A stretch of 64,000 bases of DNA, from assembly GCF_005217525.1 (NCBI RefSeq), contig NZ_PNXQ01000012.1, positions 582,222 to 646,221 on the forward strand, written 5' to 3'. The DNA comes from Paenibacillus terrae (lineage in GTDB: Bacteria; Bacillota; Bacilli; Paenibacillales; Paenibacillaceae). Made by a program: the position numbers and the translations under genes. This document shows positions 44,662 through 54,014 of this stretch, one piece after another (position 1 is the first letter of the stretch; every line of letters starts with the position of its first letter). The notes beneath the pieces are model-generated. The model was not told the origin of the DNA, did no database searches, and saw nothing but the letters and a program-made list of their open reading frames with translations.

Positions 44662-44825
44662 GTCCATTCCTCCGTATATACAAACTGTGTAGTTTTATGT
44701 GTAGCTCTTTCTATTGTAACCCAAGTCAGCGACGTACACAAAAGCTCATTTGCATTGACGGGACGCAAAAAGCAGTCCCATAATGGAGCTAAATGATTCG
44801 GAACGGTCGGAAAGGATGATAGGCA

Positions 44826-45929
44826 ATGATTGAGGTTTACGGTCACGGCGGGGACAGGGAGACGGCTGCGGCGACATTCGGCGGGGCGGCTGCGGATTTT
44901 GTAGATTTTAGCGCAAATATTAATCCGCTGGGTCCGCCACCGGAGGTGCTTGAGGTGCTGCAAAGTGCGTTGGACACTGTGGTTCGCTATCCAGATCCCG
45001 GGCACCGGAATTTTAAAAATATGCTGGCGCGGCGACTGCATGTTCCACCAGAGTCGCTGAGTATCGGAAACGGCGCGGCTGAGAGCATGGCGTTGCTGTT
45101 ACTGGGACTGGCTCCCAAGCGTGTAGGCACAGTGGAGCCGTGCTTTTCGGAATATGCCGAGCTGGCGGGTAAATTCGGAGCCGAGGTAAGCCGGGTGTAC
45201 GGCAAGGCCTCGCTTCAATGGAAGGCGGACGTGGAAGACATACTTCAGCTCATGGAGCAGGTGGATGTTCTGTTCCTCGGTCAGCCGAATAATCCGAACG
45301 GTGTACAATACGGCGATCAGGAGCTGCGGGAGCTGGCAGAGGCAGCGGGGAAAATGGGCACCGTGCTGGTGGTGGATGAAGCGTTTATTGATTTTATCCC
45401 GCTAGAGCGGCAAATTTCACTGCTGCCTGTGCTGGATCGGTATCCCCATGTGATTTTGATCCGGTCGATGACGAAATTTTATGCCATTCCAGGCTTGCGC
45501 TTGGGCTACGCGGTTGCTCATCCGGATTATATCCGGCGAATGACGGCCAAGCAGGTAACCTGGAGCGTGAACGGACTGGCGTTGCTGGCTGGTGAGGCAT
45601 GTTTGCGAAGCGGTGAGGCGTATGAGCGCCGCACGCAGGAGCTGATTGCTACGGAGCGTAGTCGTCTGCTGACCGCTTTGGCGGAATGGGGCTGCGGTGT
45701 CATCCCCGGTGAAGCGAATTACGTGCTGGCACGGGCGCCGGGGACGTGGAGTGCATCGGCCATTCAACAGGCGCTTGGACAGCGCGGGATTCTTATACGA
45801 AGCTGTGCCATGTACCCGGGGCTGACGACGAGCCATTTTCGAATTGCGGTCAAGGACGCGGAAGCCAACGGCACGCTGCTGTCGGTATTGGGCGAAGTGC
45901 TGGAGGAGGAACGGCGGCGTGATAGTTAG
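44826..45929 (+). CDS. cobD: L-threonine-O-3-phosphate decarboxylase
   Basis: The 367-residue fold-type I PLP enzyme resembles histidinol-phosphate aminotransferase: FSANINPLGPPPEVL, LFLGQPNNPNG, VVDEAFIDF and the PLP lysine in IRSMTKFYAIPGLRLGYA. Its place before cbiB identifies it as the enzyme making (R)-1-amino-2-propanol phosphate for the cobalamin side chain. It starts after GGAAAGGATG. cbiB begins inside its last codons. No cobalamin riboswitch is seen in the 158 bases upstream. Confidence 0.92.
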   Translation: MIEVYGHGGDRETAAATFGGAAADFVDFSANINPLGPPPEVLEVLQSALDTVVRYPDPGHRNFKNMLARRLHVPPESLSIGNGAAESMALLLLGLAPKRVGTVEPCFSEYAELAGKFGAEVSRVYGKASLQWKADVEDILQLMEQVDVLFLGQPNNPNGVQYGDQELRELAEAAGKMGTVLVVDEAFIDFIPLERQISLLPVLDRYPHVILIRSMTKFYAIPGLRLGYAVAHPDYIRRMTAKQVTWSVNGLALLAGEACLRSGEAYERRTQELIATERSRLLTALAEWGCGVIPGEANYVLARAPGTWSASAIQQALGQRGILIRSCAMYPGLTTSHFRIAVKDAEANGTLLSVLGEVLEEERRRDS

Positions 45930-46890
45930 CTTGATCATAATGGCTGCATATCTTCTGGACAGGCTGATCGGCGATCCGAGGTGGTTGCCACATCCGGTCA
46001 TCGGCATGGGACATGCCATTTCTGCCTTGGAAAAGGCGATTCGCCGCCGGGTTCACAGTGACCGTGGTTTGAAACGCGCTGGCTTGCTGCTGCCACTAAT
46101 TGTGGTGGGCGGCTCCTTCGCGCTTGCCTGGGCGCTACTGCGCTGGTTTGCCTGGATTCATCCGTGGCTGTCTATCGGCGCGGAAATGGTGCTGATCGCC
46201 ACCACGATTGCTTCCAAAGGACTAAAGGACGCGGGAATGGCAGTCTATCGGGAATTGAAGGCGGGTGACCTGCCTGCGGCACGCCGGGAGTTGGGGATGA
46301 TCGTTGGGCGGGATACGCAGCAGCTTGATGAGCCTGAGATTGTACGCGGTACCGTCGAAACAGTGGCTGAAAATATCGTGGACGCGATTATTTCCCCGCT
46401 TTTTTATGCCCTGATCGGGGGAGCACCCTTAGCTCTTGCTTATCGTGCCGTGAATACCCTCGATTCCATGGTTGGCTACAAAAATGAAAAGTATCTGCAT
46501 TTGGGCTGGGCCTCGGCACGTCTGGATGATGTCGCTAATTACATCCCGGCACGCCTGACAGCGGGGATGCTGGTAGTAGCGGCGTGGATTTATCGGCATG
46601 ATGCTGGACGTAGCTGGCGTACGGTAAGGCGAGATGCGCGGCTGCATCCCAGTCCGAACAGTGGTTTTCCAGAATCAGCAGTTGCGGGTGCGTTGGGAAT
46701 TCGCCTCGGGGGCTATAATGTATATCATGGCGTGCGCTCCTTCCGTGCATATATGGGAGAGCAGGTACGACAGATGGAGCCGGATGATATCCGACATACG
46801 ATCCGGCTGATGTTTGCCGTGTCCAGCATGTTTGCGGGATTGTGTCTGTTCGTGTCCGCCGGATGCTATGCATTGGGGTGGACGCAGTGA
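45919..46890 (+). CDS. cbiB: Adenosylcobinamide-phosphate synthase
   Basis: The GTG at 45919, 8 bases after AGGAGGA, is chosen. The 323-residue multi-span membrane protein shows DRLIGDPRWLPHPVIGMG at the start, TVETVAENIVDAIISPLFYALIGG, LDSMVGYKNEKY and PNSGFPESAVAGALGI, all diagnostic. It joins aminopropanol phosphate to adenosylcobyric acid. It overlaps cobD by 11 bases and the next gene by one. Confidence 0.95.
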   Translation: MIVSLIIMAAYLLDRLIGDPRWLPHPVIGMGHAISALEKAIRRRVHSDRGLKRAGLLLPLIVVGGSFALAWALLRWFAWIHPWLSIGAEMVLIATTIASKGLKDAGMAVYRELKAGDLPAARRELGMIVGRDTQQLDEPEIVRGTVETVAENIVDAIISPLFYALIGGAPLALAYRAVNTLDSMVGYKNEKYLHLGWASARLDDVANYIPARLTAGMLVVAAWIYRHDAGRSWRTVRRDARLHPSPNSGFPESAVAGALGIRLGGYNVYHGVRSFRAYMGEQVRQMEPDDIRHTIRLMFAVSSMFAGLCLFVSAGCYALGWTQ

Positions 46891-47684
46891 TGAAGCGTGA
46901 CGCACCGAACACTGGGAATAGAGCAGGAAGTGAGATGACCTTGAAGCATGATTTTACAGAAAACCCGCCATGGGATTTGGAGCTTGTGCTGGTACGTCAC
47001 GGCACAACCTTATGGAACAGGGAACGTCGATATCTGGGGCACTCCGATCTGGGCTTGCTACCGGGAGCAGAGCAGGAATTAGAGCCTTTGCGGGAACAAT
47101 TACAGAGATATTCCTTTGCCCGAATCTATTGCAGTGACTTGATACGTTGTCGTCAGACCTTGCAGATCATTTTGCCAGAATCGGAACTGAAACCAGATAA
47201 TATGTCTGCTTGGTCTGCCATCATGGAGCCACGTCTGAGAGAGCTTCATTTTGGGGAATGGGATGGAAAAACGTATGATATGCTCAAGGATGAGGCGTTG
47301 TACCGCGCGTGGATTGATGAGCCGCAACGGGTTACGCCGCCGGGTGGAGAGCCCTGGAAAGACTTTGTGAACCGCCTTGGTGAATTTCTAGACTCTTTGT
47401 ATGAGTGGCCTAAAATGATGGAGATTCAGAAAACAGGTTTGTCTGATGCTCCGCCTTCCGTTCTGGTCGTTACGCATGGGGGAGTGATTCGTCAGTTGGC
47501 TTGTATGCTGGTGCCGAGGCATGATTTTTGGAGCCTGAATCCGAAGCCGGGAGCGGCCATTACGATTCAGTTGAGGTTGGAGCAAAAGCTGCTTGAAGAT
47601 TTAACCACTACCCGTTCTACAGCATCGCATCTGGATTTGGTTACAGGGCACAAATTCACCGGATGGTTGGTCGAGCAGACATGA
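46890..47684 (+). CDS. cobC: Alpha-ribazole phosphatase (histidine phosphatase family)
   Basis: The ATG shares its A with the cbiB stop. In the 264-residue protein, LVLVRHGTTLWNRERRYLGHSD is the RHG phosphohistidine motif, CSDLIRCRQT the second, LRELHFGEWDG the third, and VTHGGVIRQL holds the second catalytic His. Location identifies it as CobC, removing phosphate from alpha-ribazole phosphate or cobalamin phosphate. It is longer than typical CobC (about 200) because of an N-terminal extension of 33 residues before the core. Confidence 0.88.
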   Translation: MKRDAPNTGNRAGSEMTLKHDFTENPPWDLELVLVRHGTTLWNRERRYLGHSDLGLLPGAEQELEPLREQLQRYSFARIYCSDLIRCRQTLQIILPESELKPDNMSAWSAIMEPRLRELHFGEWDGKTYDMLKDEALYRAWIDEPQRVTPPGGEPWKDFVNRLGEFLDSLYEWPKMMEIQKTGLSDAPPSVLVVTHGGVIRQLACMLVPRHDFWSLNPKPGAAITIQLRLEQKLLEDLTTTRSTASHLDLVTGHKFTGWLVEQT

Positions 47685-47899
47685 TGTTTATAGCTCTTCT
47701 CCGCATTCGCTACTCTTGAAAAACCGGGATAAATTAACTACCTATATACTTCTCATAATCACAGACATAGGGCAGGTTAACAGGCGGTTTGGGTTGTAAG
47801 CCAGTCTTTTTTAACCTATAATCATCAAGTAAAAGAACGGCTTGACCAGCACTACATCAAATATCCAGCAGACGAGGTCGGCGCAGTGGAATGAAACCC

Positions 47900-48062
47900 T
47901 CGGGTTCTTTCCGGTGCGCTGTTAAAAGGGAAGCCGGTGTAAATCCGGCGCGGTCCCGCCACTGTAAATGGAAAATTGCCAGCCCGCTCTGCTTTATGTG
48001 CCACAAGCTTATGAAGGAGCAGCAGGCTGTCGCATGTTTCTGTAAGTCAGGATACCTGCCCG
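47900..48062 (+). ncRNA. Cobalamin riboswitch aptamer
   Basis: The conserved core is clear: AAAAGGGAAGCCGGTG, then AAATCCGG, CGGTCCCGCCACTGTAA and, after a variable arm, the B12 box AGTCAGGATACCTGCC at 48045-48060. Adenosylcobalamin binding would fold it to favour the downstream terminator and reduce expression of the btuF to cbiP genes. The exact P1 limits are approximate. Nothing was recognised in 47685-47890. Confidence 0.95.
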
Positions 48063-48162
48063 TCCGCCTGTCACCATAGTCCTTCGAGGAAAGGATGACG
48101 TGTTCGCAGTGACTGTCCATGCGGAAGAAACTGCCGCCTGCGTACGATCTGCGCTAACGTGA

Positions 48163-48198
48163 CCCCTGTGTCCTTATCTGAGGATGCAGGGGTTTTTT
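48163..48198 (+). terminator. Terminator (riboswitch expression platform)
   Basis: CCCCTGTGTCC and GGATGCAGGGG form a strong stem followed by six T residues, 100 bases after the aptamer and 87 before btuF. It is the likely off-switch under cobalamin control. Confidence 0.88.
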
Positions 48199-48284
48199 GA
48201 AAGGAAAAGAAGGCTGGATTTTGCAGATATCGGATGATGTTCAAGTGACGCTCTTAAAAGAATTTATATGGAGGGGTGTAAATC

Positions 48285-49289
48285 ATGGCAGGGAATAGAA
48301 TAAAGGTCTGGACTACAGGCTTATTGGCTCTGGTCTTGGCGGTTGTGCTGAGTGCATGTGGAGCTAACGGAAAGAACGCTGAAAATAAAGGGGATCAAGC
48401 CTCACAGCAACCGGGACAGACGGCAACCGCTCAGGAGCCTCCGGGCAAAACGGTCTACCCGCTGACCATTAAGGATGCGACCGGGCAGGAGTTTACGTTC
48501 AAAAAAGCGCCGGACAAAATCGTTTCCGTCTCCCCGGCTGAAACCGAGGCGCTGTTCGCCATCGGACTGGATAAGGAAATTGTCGGTGTATCGGACTATT
48601 CGGATTACCCGGAAGCAGCTACGAAGAAGCCCAAAGTGGGCGGCATAATGAAGCCGAATGAAGAGGCGATCATTGCTGCGAATCCGGAAGTCGTTTTTGC
48701 AGGGATATCACTCAGTGAGCAGGCGACAACCAAGCTGCGTGACCTGGGAATTATGATTTTTAAAACCGAGCCGAAAACGGTTGAAGATGTCATGGCTAAC
48801 ATCGAACTATATGGGAAAATTACCGATCATCAGAAAGAAGCGAGAGCGGTAACCGACAAGATGAGAGCCGATGTAGCGGAAGTGAAAAACGGTGTTAAAA
48901 ATATCGGTAAAGGGCAAAAGCTGAGAGTCTACGTCGAATTTTCACCCGGTTGGACGGTCGGCAAGGGCGAGTTTATGGACGAGCTGATTTCTTTGGCGGG
49001 CGGGGAAAATGTCGCTGCAACCCAAAAGGGCTGGTACCAGATCAGTGAGGAAAATATTATTGCGGCCAATCCGGACGTCATTTTATACAGCAAAAATGTC
49101 AAGGACGACAAAACAGGCCAGACACTGGGCGATATCATCAAAGCCCGTAGTGGGTGGGATCAAATATCGGCTGTTCGTCTCAACCGGGTGTTTGCGGTGG
49201 ATGATAATTTGATCAGTCGTCCGGGTCCGCGGGTAACGGAAGGTCTCAAGGAAGTGGCCAAGGGTGTGTATCCTGAAATTTTCAAATGA
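48285..49289 (+). CDS. btuF: Corrinoid ABC transporter substrate-binding lipoprotein
   Basis: The 334-residue protein has a signal peptide and lipobox LSAC (Cys at about residue 25), then a helical-backbone periplasmic-binding fold with DKIVSVSPAETEALFAIGL and the PGPRVTEGLKEV end. Riboswitch control and neighbouring cobalamin genes point to a corrinoid as substrate, not an iron siderophore. It starts after GGAGGGG and overlaps btuC by four bases. Confidence 0.9.
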   Translation: MAGNRIKVWTTGLLALVLAVVLSACGANGKNAENKGDQASQQPGQTATAQEPPGKTVYPLTIKDATGQEFTFKKAPDKIVSVSPAETEALFAIGLDKEIVGVSDYSDYPEAATKKPKVGGIMKPNEEAIIAANPEVVFAGISLSEQATTKLRDLGIMIFKTEPKTVEDVMANIELYGKITDHQKEARAVTDKMRADVAEVKNGVKNIGKGQKLRVYVEFSPGWTVGKGEFMDELISLAGGENVAATQKGWYQISEENIIAANPDVILYSKNVKDDKTGQTLGDIIKARSGWDQISAVRLNRVFAVDDNLISRPGPRVTEGLKEVAKGVYPEIFK

Positions 49290-50332
49290 ATCGTAGGCTG
49301 ATCGGCTTTGGAGGGGCAGGCCTCGCCTTATTGCTGCTGACGCTGCTGCTCTGTCTCGGCATCGGTTCGGCCAAGCTTCCCGTCAGCCAAATCGCGGGTA
49401 TTCTGGTCAACCATCTGCCGTGGTTAGGTGAGACGGTTACACCGGATTGGAATACATCTACAGAGCAGATTATTTTGAAGGTCAGACTGCCGCGTGTGTT
49501 ACTGGGTATGCTGGTAGGCGCAGCGCTTGCGCTGGCGGGAGCCGGATTTCAGGGTGTGCTGCGCAATCCGCTTGCTGATCCTTACACGCTGGGGGTATCC
49601 TCGGGGGCTTCGGTAGGGGCAGCAGTGCTTATTTATTGGGGGCTTCAATTTTCGTTTGTAGGCGTATGGACACTGCCGCTGGTGGCGTTTACGACCGGAA
49701 TGCTGACGTTGTGGATGGTGCTGACACTGGCGAGGGAAGGCGGCAAAATTCCGACGCAAAGCCTTATTTTATCGGGTGTGGTGATGCAATCTTTTTTGGG
49801 AGCCGTCGTTTCCTTTCTGACAGCCATGTCCAGGGAGACGGTCAATGAAATATTGTACTGGACAATGGGAAGCCTCAGTCTGCGCGGTTGGTCGTATACA
49901 GGCATCCTTTTGCCTTATGTGGTCATTGGGCTGGTGTTTCTGTGGAACCGGGCACGAGTGCTGAACATTCTGGCCTTGGGTGAACGTCAGGCGGCTCATA
50001 TGGGGGTTAATGTAGATGCAACGAAGTTATCTGTTCTGATCATATCCACGCTGCTGACAGCCTCGGCTGTCTCGGTATGCGGAGTGATTGGCTTTGTGGG
50101 ACTTGTTGTACCGCATATCATCCGTTTGGTGACGGGTCCCGACTATCGGATGATTGTTCCGTTATCCGCGCTGGGCGGGGCTATTTTTATGGCTTGGGCC
50201 GATACTGCGGCACGTACGCTACTGGCTCCGACGGAAATTCCGCTTGGTGTCATGACAGCCTTTGTCGGTGCTCCGTTCTTCGCATATCTCCTGTACCGGA
50301 ACAAGAAGCTGCGCAGGGGGGGATTGCTGTGA
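49286..50332 (+). CDS. btuC: Corrinoid ABC transporter permease
   Basis: The 348-residue FecCD/BtuC-type permease has about ten membrane segments. LPRVLLGMLVGAALALAGAGFQG and NPLADPYTLGVSSGASVGA are the family signatures. The C-terminal coupling region (IPLGVMTAFVGAPFFAYLLYR) is also present. It is translationally coupled to btuF upstream (ATGA) and the ATPase downstream (GTGA). Confidence 0.94.
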   Translation: MNRRLIGFGGAGLALLLLTLLLCLGIGSAKLPVSQIAGILVNHLPWLGETVTPDWNTSTEQIILKVRLPRVLLGMLVGAALALAGAGFQGVLRNPLADPYTLGVSSGASVGAAVLIYWGLQFSFVGVWTLPLVAFTTGMLTLWMVLTLAREGGKIPTQSLILSGVVMQSFLGAVVSFLTAMSRETVNEILYWTMGSLSLRGWSYTGILLPYVVIGLVFLWNRARVLNILALGERQAAHMGVNVDATKLSVLIISTLLTASAVSVCGVIGFVGLVVPHIIRLVTGPDYRMIVPLSALGGAIFMAWADTAARTLLAPTEIPLGVMTAFVGAPFFAYLLYRNKKLRRGGLL

Positions 50333-51195
50333 AGGAGCTAGGTGGACCACAAAAGCTGCGGGTCCGTGCCTTGGAGATTACCAGTCTGAGTCGTGATTTC
50401 GGTGAGTTCCATGCGTTAAAAAATATTAGCTGGAGCATAGACGAAGGAGATTGGTGGGGGATCATCGGTCCGAACGGAAGTGGAAAATCGACGTTGCTGC
50501 ATCTGCTTTCCGGTGTGGATCACCCGACTTCGGGCAACGTGCTTGTATATGGTAAAAAGGTCAGCAGCTATGGCAGAAAAGAGCTTTCCCGCCTCGTAGC
50601 TGTACTCCAGCAGGAAGGGCTTCCCCCGGTCGGTTACACGGTAAGGGAAGTCGTGGAAATGGGGCGATTTCCCCATCAGGACTGGTTTGGCAGAGAAAAG
50701 TTGGAAAAGGAAAAAGGGATGGACCCGGGAGTCATCACGGATCGTGTGCTGGAGAGGCTGGGTCTTACCAGCTTGGCGGACAGGCCGTTAGACCGTTTGA
50801 GTGGGGGACAGCGGCAGCGCGTGGCTTTGGCGAAGGTGATGGTGCAGGAGCCGCAGATTTTGCTGCTGGATGAGCCTACAACCTATCTGGATCTGCGCTA
50901 TCAGCTTGAATTTATGGAGCTGCTGGCGGAATGGCGCCGGGAAACAGGTGTGACGATTATATCTGTTCTGCATGATCTCAATTTGACTGCCCAGTTTTGT
51001 GATGATTTGCTTGTGCTCAAGGATGGGATGGTTGAGGGGTTAGGAGCTTCATCAGAGCTGTTAACAGAGGAACAAATACGCCATGTGTATGGTGTTGAGC
51101 CAGTGATGCTGCCTCACCCGGATAGTGGTGTGCCGCAGCTTTTACTGCGAAGACGTGCAAGGGATGTATCTGGTCAGGGTGAACGACTTGAGTAG
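50329..51195 (+). CDS. btuD: Corrinoid ABC transporter ATPase
   Basis: The GTG at 50329 is 7 bases after AGGGGGG and overlaps the btuC stop. At 288 residues Walker A is GPNGSGKST, the signature LSGGQRQRVALAKVM, Walker B ILLLDEPTTYLD, and the switch His lies in SVLHDLNL. It energises BtuC. The long in-frame extension upstream is only a shadow of btuC. Confidence 0.94.
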   Translation: MKELGGPQKLRVRALEITSLSRDFGEFHALKNISWSIDEGDWWGIIGPNGSGKSTLLHLLSGVDHPTSGNVLVYGKKVSSYGRKELSRLVAVLQQEGLPPVGYTVREVVEMGRFPHQDWFGREKLEKEKGMDPGVITDRVLERLGLTSLADRPLDRLSGGQRQRVALAKVMVQEPQILLLDEPTTYLDLRYQLEFMELLAEWRRETGVTIISVLHDLNLTAQFCDDLLVLKDGMVEGLGASSELLTEEQIRHVYGVEPVMLPHPDSGVPQLLLRRRARDVSGQGERLE

Positions 51196-51274
51196 CTTGC
51201 TTGAGCCAAGTGCTGAAGCAACAGAATTTATGATGAGATCGCTAAACACATATAGGGAGCAGGGAGTGAAGGGC

Positions 51275-52345
51275 ATGAACGAAAAATTACAGCAGTTGAT
51301 CGCCAGCATTGCACAGCAGGACGGGGCGGCAGCCTTGGCGGCCTCGGAGCATCTGGATCAATTAACGAAGCCACCGGGAAGTCTGGGAAAGCTGGAAAGT
51401 CTGGCTATACAGTTGGCAGGCATTACGGGGGTGGACAAGCCTGAGTTTAACCGCAAAACGGTTATGGTCATGGCAGCGGATCATGGTGTGTGTGAAGAGG
51501 GGGTCAGCGCCTTCCCGGCTGAGGTTACACAGCAAATGCTGTATAACATGCTGTCCGGTGGCGCGGCAATTAACGTGCTGGCACGTCATGCAGGCGCAGA
51601 TGTCAAAGTGGTAGACGTGGGTGTGAACGCAGATGTCGCTCATGCGGATCTGGTGAACCGTAAGGTGCGTATGGGTACCGCAAACATGGCGAAGGGGCCG
51701 GCGATGCTGCGTACGGAAGCCGAGCAAGCGATTTTGGCTGGAGCTGAAGCCGTGGCGGAAGCAGTCAAAGGCGGCACACGACTGTTCGTAACCGGAGAGC
51801 TGGGCATTGGAAATACGACGGCCAGCGCTGCGGTCGTATGTGCTCTTACCGGGCTGGAGCCAGAAATAATCGTCGGCCGGGGCACAGGTGTGGATTCGGC
51901 TGGGCTGACCCGTAAAATAGCGGTCGTCTGCCGCGCATTGGACGTGAACCAGCCTGACGGAAACGACGCCCTTGACGTACTGACCAAGGTCGGCGGTCTG
52001 GAGATAGCCGCCTTGGCAGGCGTCATCCTCGGCGCAGCCGCTCATCGCTGTCCGGTCGTGCTGGACGGCTTTATCTCGGGCGCTGCTGCGCTGGCTGCGC
52101 GTACACTTGCGCCTGCAAGCGCAGCGTATATGCTCGCTTCGCACGCCTCGGACGAGCGCGGGCACGCGGCGGTGCTCCGCGAGCTCAAGCTGGAGCCGAT
52201 GCTTCATCTGGACATGCGGCTCGGGGAGGGCACAGGCGGTGCGCTTAGCCTGCACCTGATTGATGCGGCGTGCCGCATTATGCGCGAAATGGCGACCTTT
52301 GCCGATGCAGGCGTATCGGACGGTCAGGGAGCCGCGCAGCGATGA
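51275..52345 (+). CDS. cobT: Nicotinate-nucleotide-dimethylbenzimidazole phosphoribosyltransferase
   Basis: The ATG at 51275 is 8 bases after AGGGAG. Longer in-frame starts overlap btuD. The 356-residue protein shows LDQLTKPPGSLGKLE, VMAADHGVCEEGVSAFP, GELGIGNTTASAAV, GRGTGVDS and the catalytic Glu in MRLGEGTGGALSL. It makes alpha-ribazole phosphate, the lower ligand nucleotide. The last third is markedly GC-rich compared with the flanks. It overlaps cobU by four bases. Confidence 0.96.
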   Translation: MNEKLQQLIASIAQQDGAAALAASEHLDQLTKPPGSLGKLESLAIQLAGITGVDKPEFNRKTVMVMAADHGVCEEGVSAFPAEVTQQMLYNMLSGGAAINVLARHAGADVKVVDVGVNADVAHADLVNRKVRMGTANMAKGPAMLRTEAEQAILAGAEAVAEAVKGGTRLFVTGELGIGNTTASAAVVCALTGLEPEIIVGRGTGVDSAGLTRKIAVVCRALDVNQPDGNDALDVLTKVGGLEIAALAGVILGAAAHRCPVVLDGFISGAAALAARTLAPASAAYMLASHASDERGHAAVLRELKLEPMLHLDMRLGEGTGGALSLHLIDAACRIMREMATFADAGVSDGQGAAQR

Positions 52346-53106
52346 AGGCGCTCGTGACCGGCGGCGCACGCAGCGGTAAAAGCGGCTTTGCCGAGCGATT
52401 GTGCATGTCGCGCGCCCCGCGCGCCTGCTACATTGCAACGGCGCAAGCCTATGACGTGGAGATGAAGGAGCGTATCGCCCTTCATCGGCTCCAGCGCGAG
52501 TCTGCCGGGTACGACTGGCAGACGCTGGAGGAAGCGCAGGCGCTGCCGGAGCTGCTGTGGCGCCTGGGCAGCGGCGTAGAGCCACGGCTGGCTGCGCAAG
52601 GCGACAAGCCTGCCGACGAAGCCTCCGCGTCGGGGGCATCTGCTGCGTTCTCAGTGGCGCAGCCTGCCGACGCATCGCCAACAGGCGAAGGCCGCAGCGT
52701 TTTGCATTCTGCGGCGCGGTCTGCCGCTGCGGAACAGCAGATCGGCAATGGCACTGTCGATCTGCACGCCAGCCAAGCACCGCAGCCAGCGTCCGCACCG
52801 ATGGTGCTGGTCGACTGCCTGACCTTCTGGCTGTCGAACGTGCTGCTGGCCGCAGGCAAGGACGGCGATGCTGCGGCCCGTGCCGCCATGGATGAACTGG
52901 CGATAGCTGTGGAGCAGTATCCGGGGCCACTTGTCATCGTGACCAATGAGGTCGGTGATGGCATTGTGCCCGAGTATCCGCTTGGACGGCTGTATCGGGA
53001 TTTAAGCGGGGTGATGAATCAGCGGATCGCCCGCCTTTGTGATGAGGTATTTTTGGTGACGGCTGGCATTCCCGTAGAATTAAAACAGTTGGAATACAAG
53101 CTATGA
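52342..53106 (+). CDS. cobU: Adenosylcobinamide kinase/guanylyltransferase with central insertion
   Basis: The ATG at 52342 overlaps the cobT stop. ALVTGGARSGKSGFAERL is the P-loop, and the catalytic-His region RIALHRLQRESAGYDWQTLEEA follows, with VLVDCLTFWLSNVLL and VTNEVGDGIVPEYPLGRLYRDLSG after it. CobU enzymes are about 180 residues, and this one is 254. The excess is an Ala/Ser/Gly-rich stretch of about 70 residues (roughly 78-152) between the two conserved halves. All core motifs remain, so activity is likely. The insertion is very GC-rich and probably a disordered loop. Confidence 0.93.
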   Translation: MKALVTGGARSGKSGFAERLCMSRAPRACYIATAQAYDVEMKERIALHRLQRESAGYDWQTLEEAQALPELLWRLGSGVEPRLAAQGDKPADEASASGASAAFSVAQPADASPTGEGRSVLHSAARSAAAEQQIGNGTVDLHASQAPQPASAPMVLVDCLTFWLSNVLLAAGKDGDAAARAAMDELAIAVEQYPGPLVIVTNEVGDGIVPEYPLGRLYRDLSGVMNQRIARLCDEVFLVTAGIPVELKQLEYKL

Positions 53107-53975
53107 GTGGCGAACGTCAGGCGATTGCGGCTGCTTTTCAATTTTTGTCCCGTCTTCCAGTTAAGGCAGAGCTGGATTTTTCGCCAGAGCTGCTAAAACG
53201 TAGTGCAAGCTATTATCCGTTGGTAGGGATGGTCATCGGCCTCATCGTATGGTGCTTTGCAGCGCTTGCCTCTCTGGTATTGCCACCGTTGCCATGTGCA
53301 GTTCTTACTCTTGCCGTTTGGGTGTGGCTCACGGGTGGACTGCATCTGGACGGCTGGATGGATGCGGCTGATGCTTTATTCAGCTACCGTTCCCGTGAAC
53401 GGATGCTGGAGATTATGAAGGATAGCCGTGTAGGAGCGATGGGCGTCATTGCTTGTGTGTTGTTGCTTATGCTCAAGGCTTCTTTGCTGTATACGGTGCT
53501 GGCTGAACGGGATCTGTCCGGTTTATTGCTGCTTCCGATGGTTTGGAGCCGCTGGTTTATGGTAAGCGCGATGAAGCGCTGGCCGAAAGCTCGTAATGAT
53601 GATGGACTGGCAGCGCGTTTTGCCGATATGAGTAGCAGACGTGCCGGATTGGCTGTGTTCTGGGCTGTACTCATCACGTTGGGTGCCGCAGCAGGGCAAT
53701 GTATCATTGCCGGATGGTTCACAGGAACAGGCGGCATGGACATGGACAATACATCTTTTACAGCGTATGGGCATTCAATCTTTTCCCATCCGGGCGAATT
53801 AGCCATCTGGACAGGCTTTTTGCTGCTGCCGCTGCTGGCCAATGCTGTTGGAAGCTTCACAGCAAGCCGTATTAACCGCCGTTTGGGTGGACTGACAGGG
53901 GATATTTACGGAGCTTTGAACGAATTGCTGGAGACCGTTTTATTGCTGTTTATTGTGATTTTGTGCGGACTGTAA
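53103..53975 (+). CDS. cobS: Adenosylcobinamide-GDP ribazoletransferase
   Basis: The 290-residue integral membrane protein shows FLSRLPVKAELDFSPELL at the start, LTGGLHLDGWMDAADALFS with the Asp motif, SRVGAMGVIACVLLLMLK, and GLTGDIYGALNELLETVLLL near the end. It joins alpha-ribazole to adenosylcobinamide-GDP, the last step of loop assembly. It overlaps cobU by four bases. Confidence 0.95.
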   Translation: MSGERQAIAAAFQFLSRLPVKAELDFSPELLKRSASYYPLVGMVIGLIVWCFAALASLVLPPLPCAVLTLAVWVWLTGGLHLDGWMDAADALFSYRSRERMLEIMKDSRVGAMGVIACVLLLMLKASLLYTVLAERDLSGLLLLPMVWSRWFMVSAMKRWPKARNDDGLAARFADMSSRRAGLAVFWAVLITLGAAAGQCIIAGWFTGTGGMDMDNTSFTAYGHSIFSHPGELAIWTGFLLLPLLANAVGSFTASRINRRLGGLTGDIYGALNELLETVLLLFIVILCGL

Positions 53976-54014
53976 GCAGATTTTTAAATGAATTGGTAAA
54001 AGGAGAAGAGGCAA

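Noticed and set aside
44668-44825. Second cobalamin riboswitch before cobD
   Set aside because: Only a short GGGAC/GTCCC hairpin is present. The conserved core and B12 box are absent.
51362-52930. 522-codon open frame on the minus strand across cobT and cobU
   Set aside because: It lies entirely opposite two well-identified enzymes in very GC-rich DNA, has no ribosome site and is rich in Arg, Ala and Pro in the way of antisense shadows.
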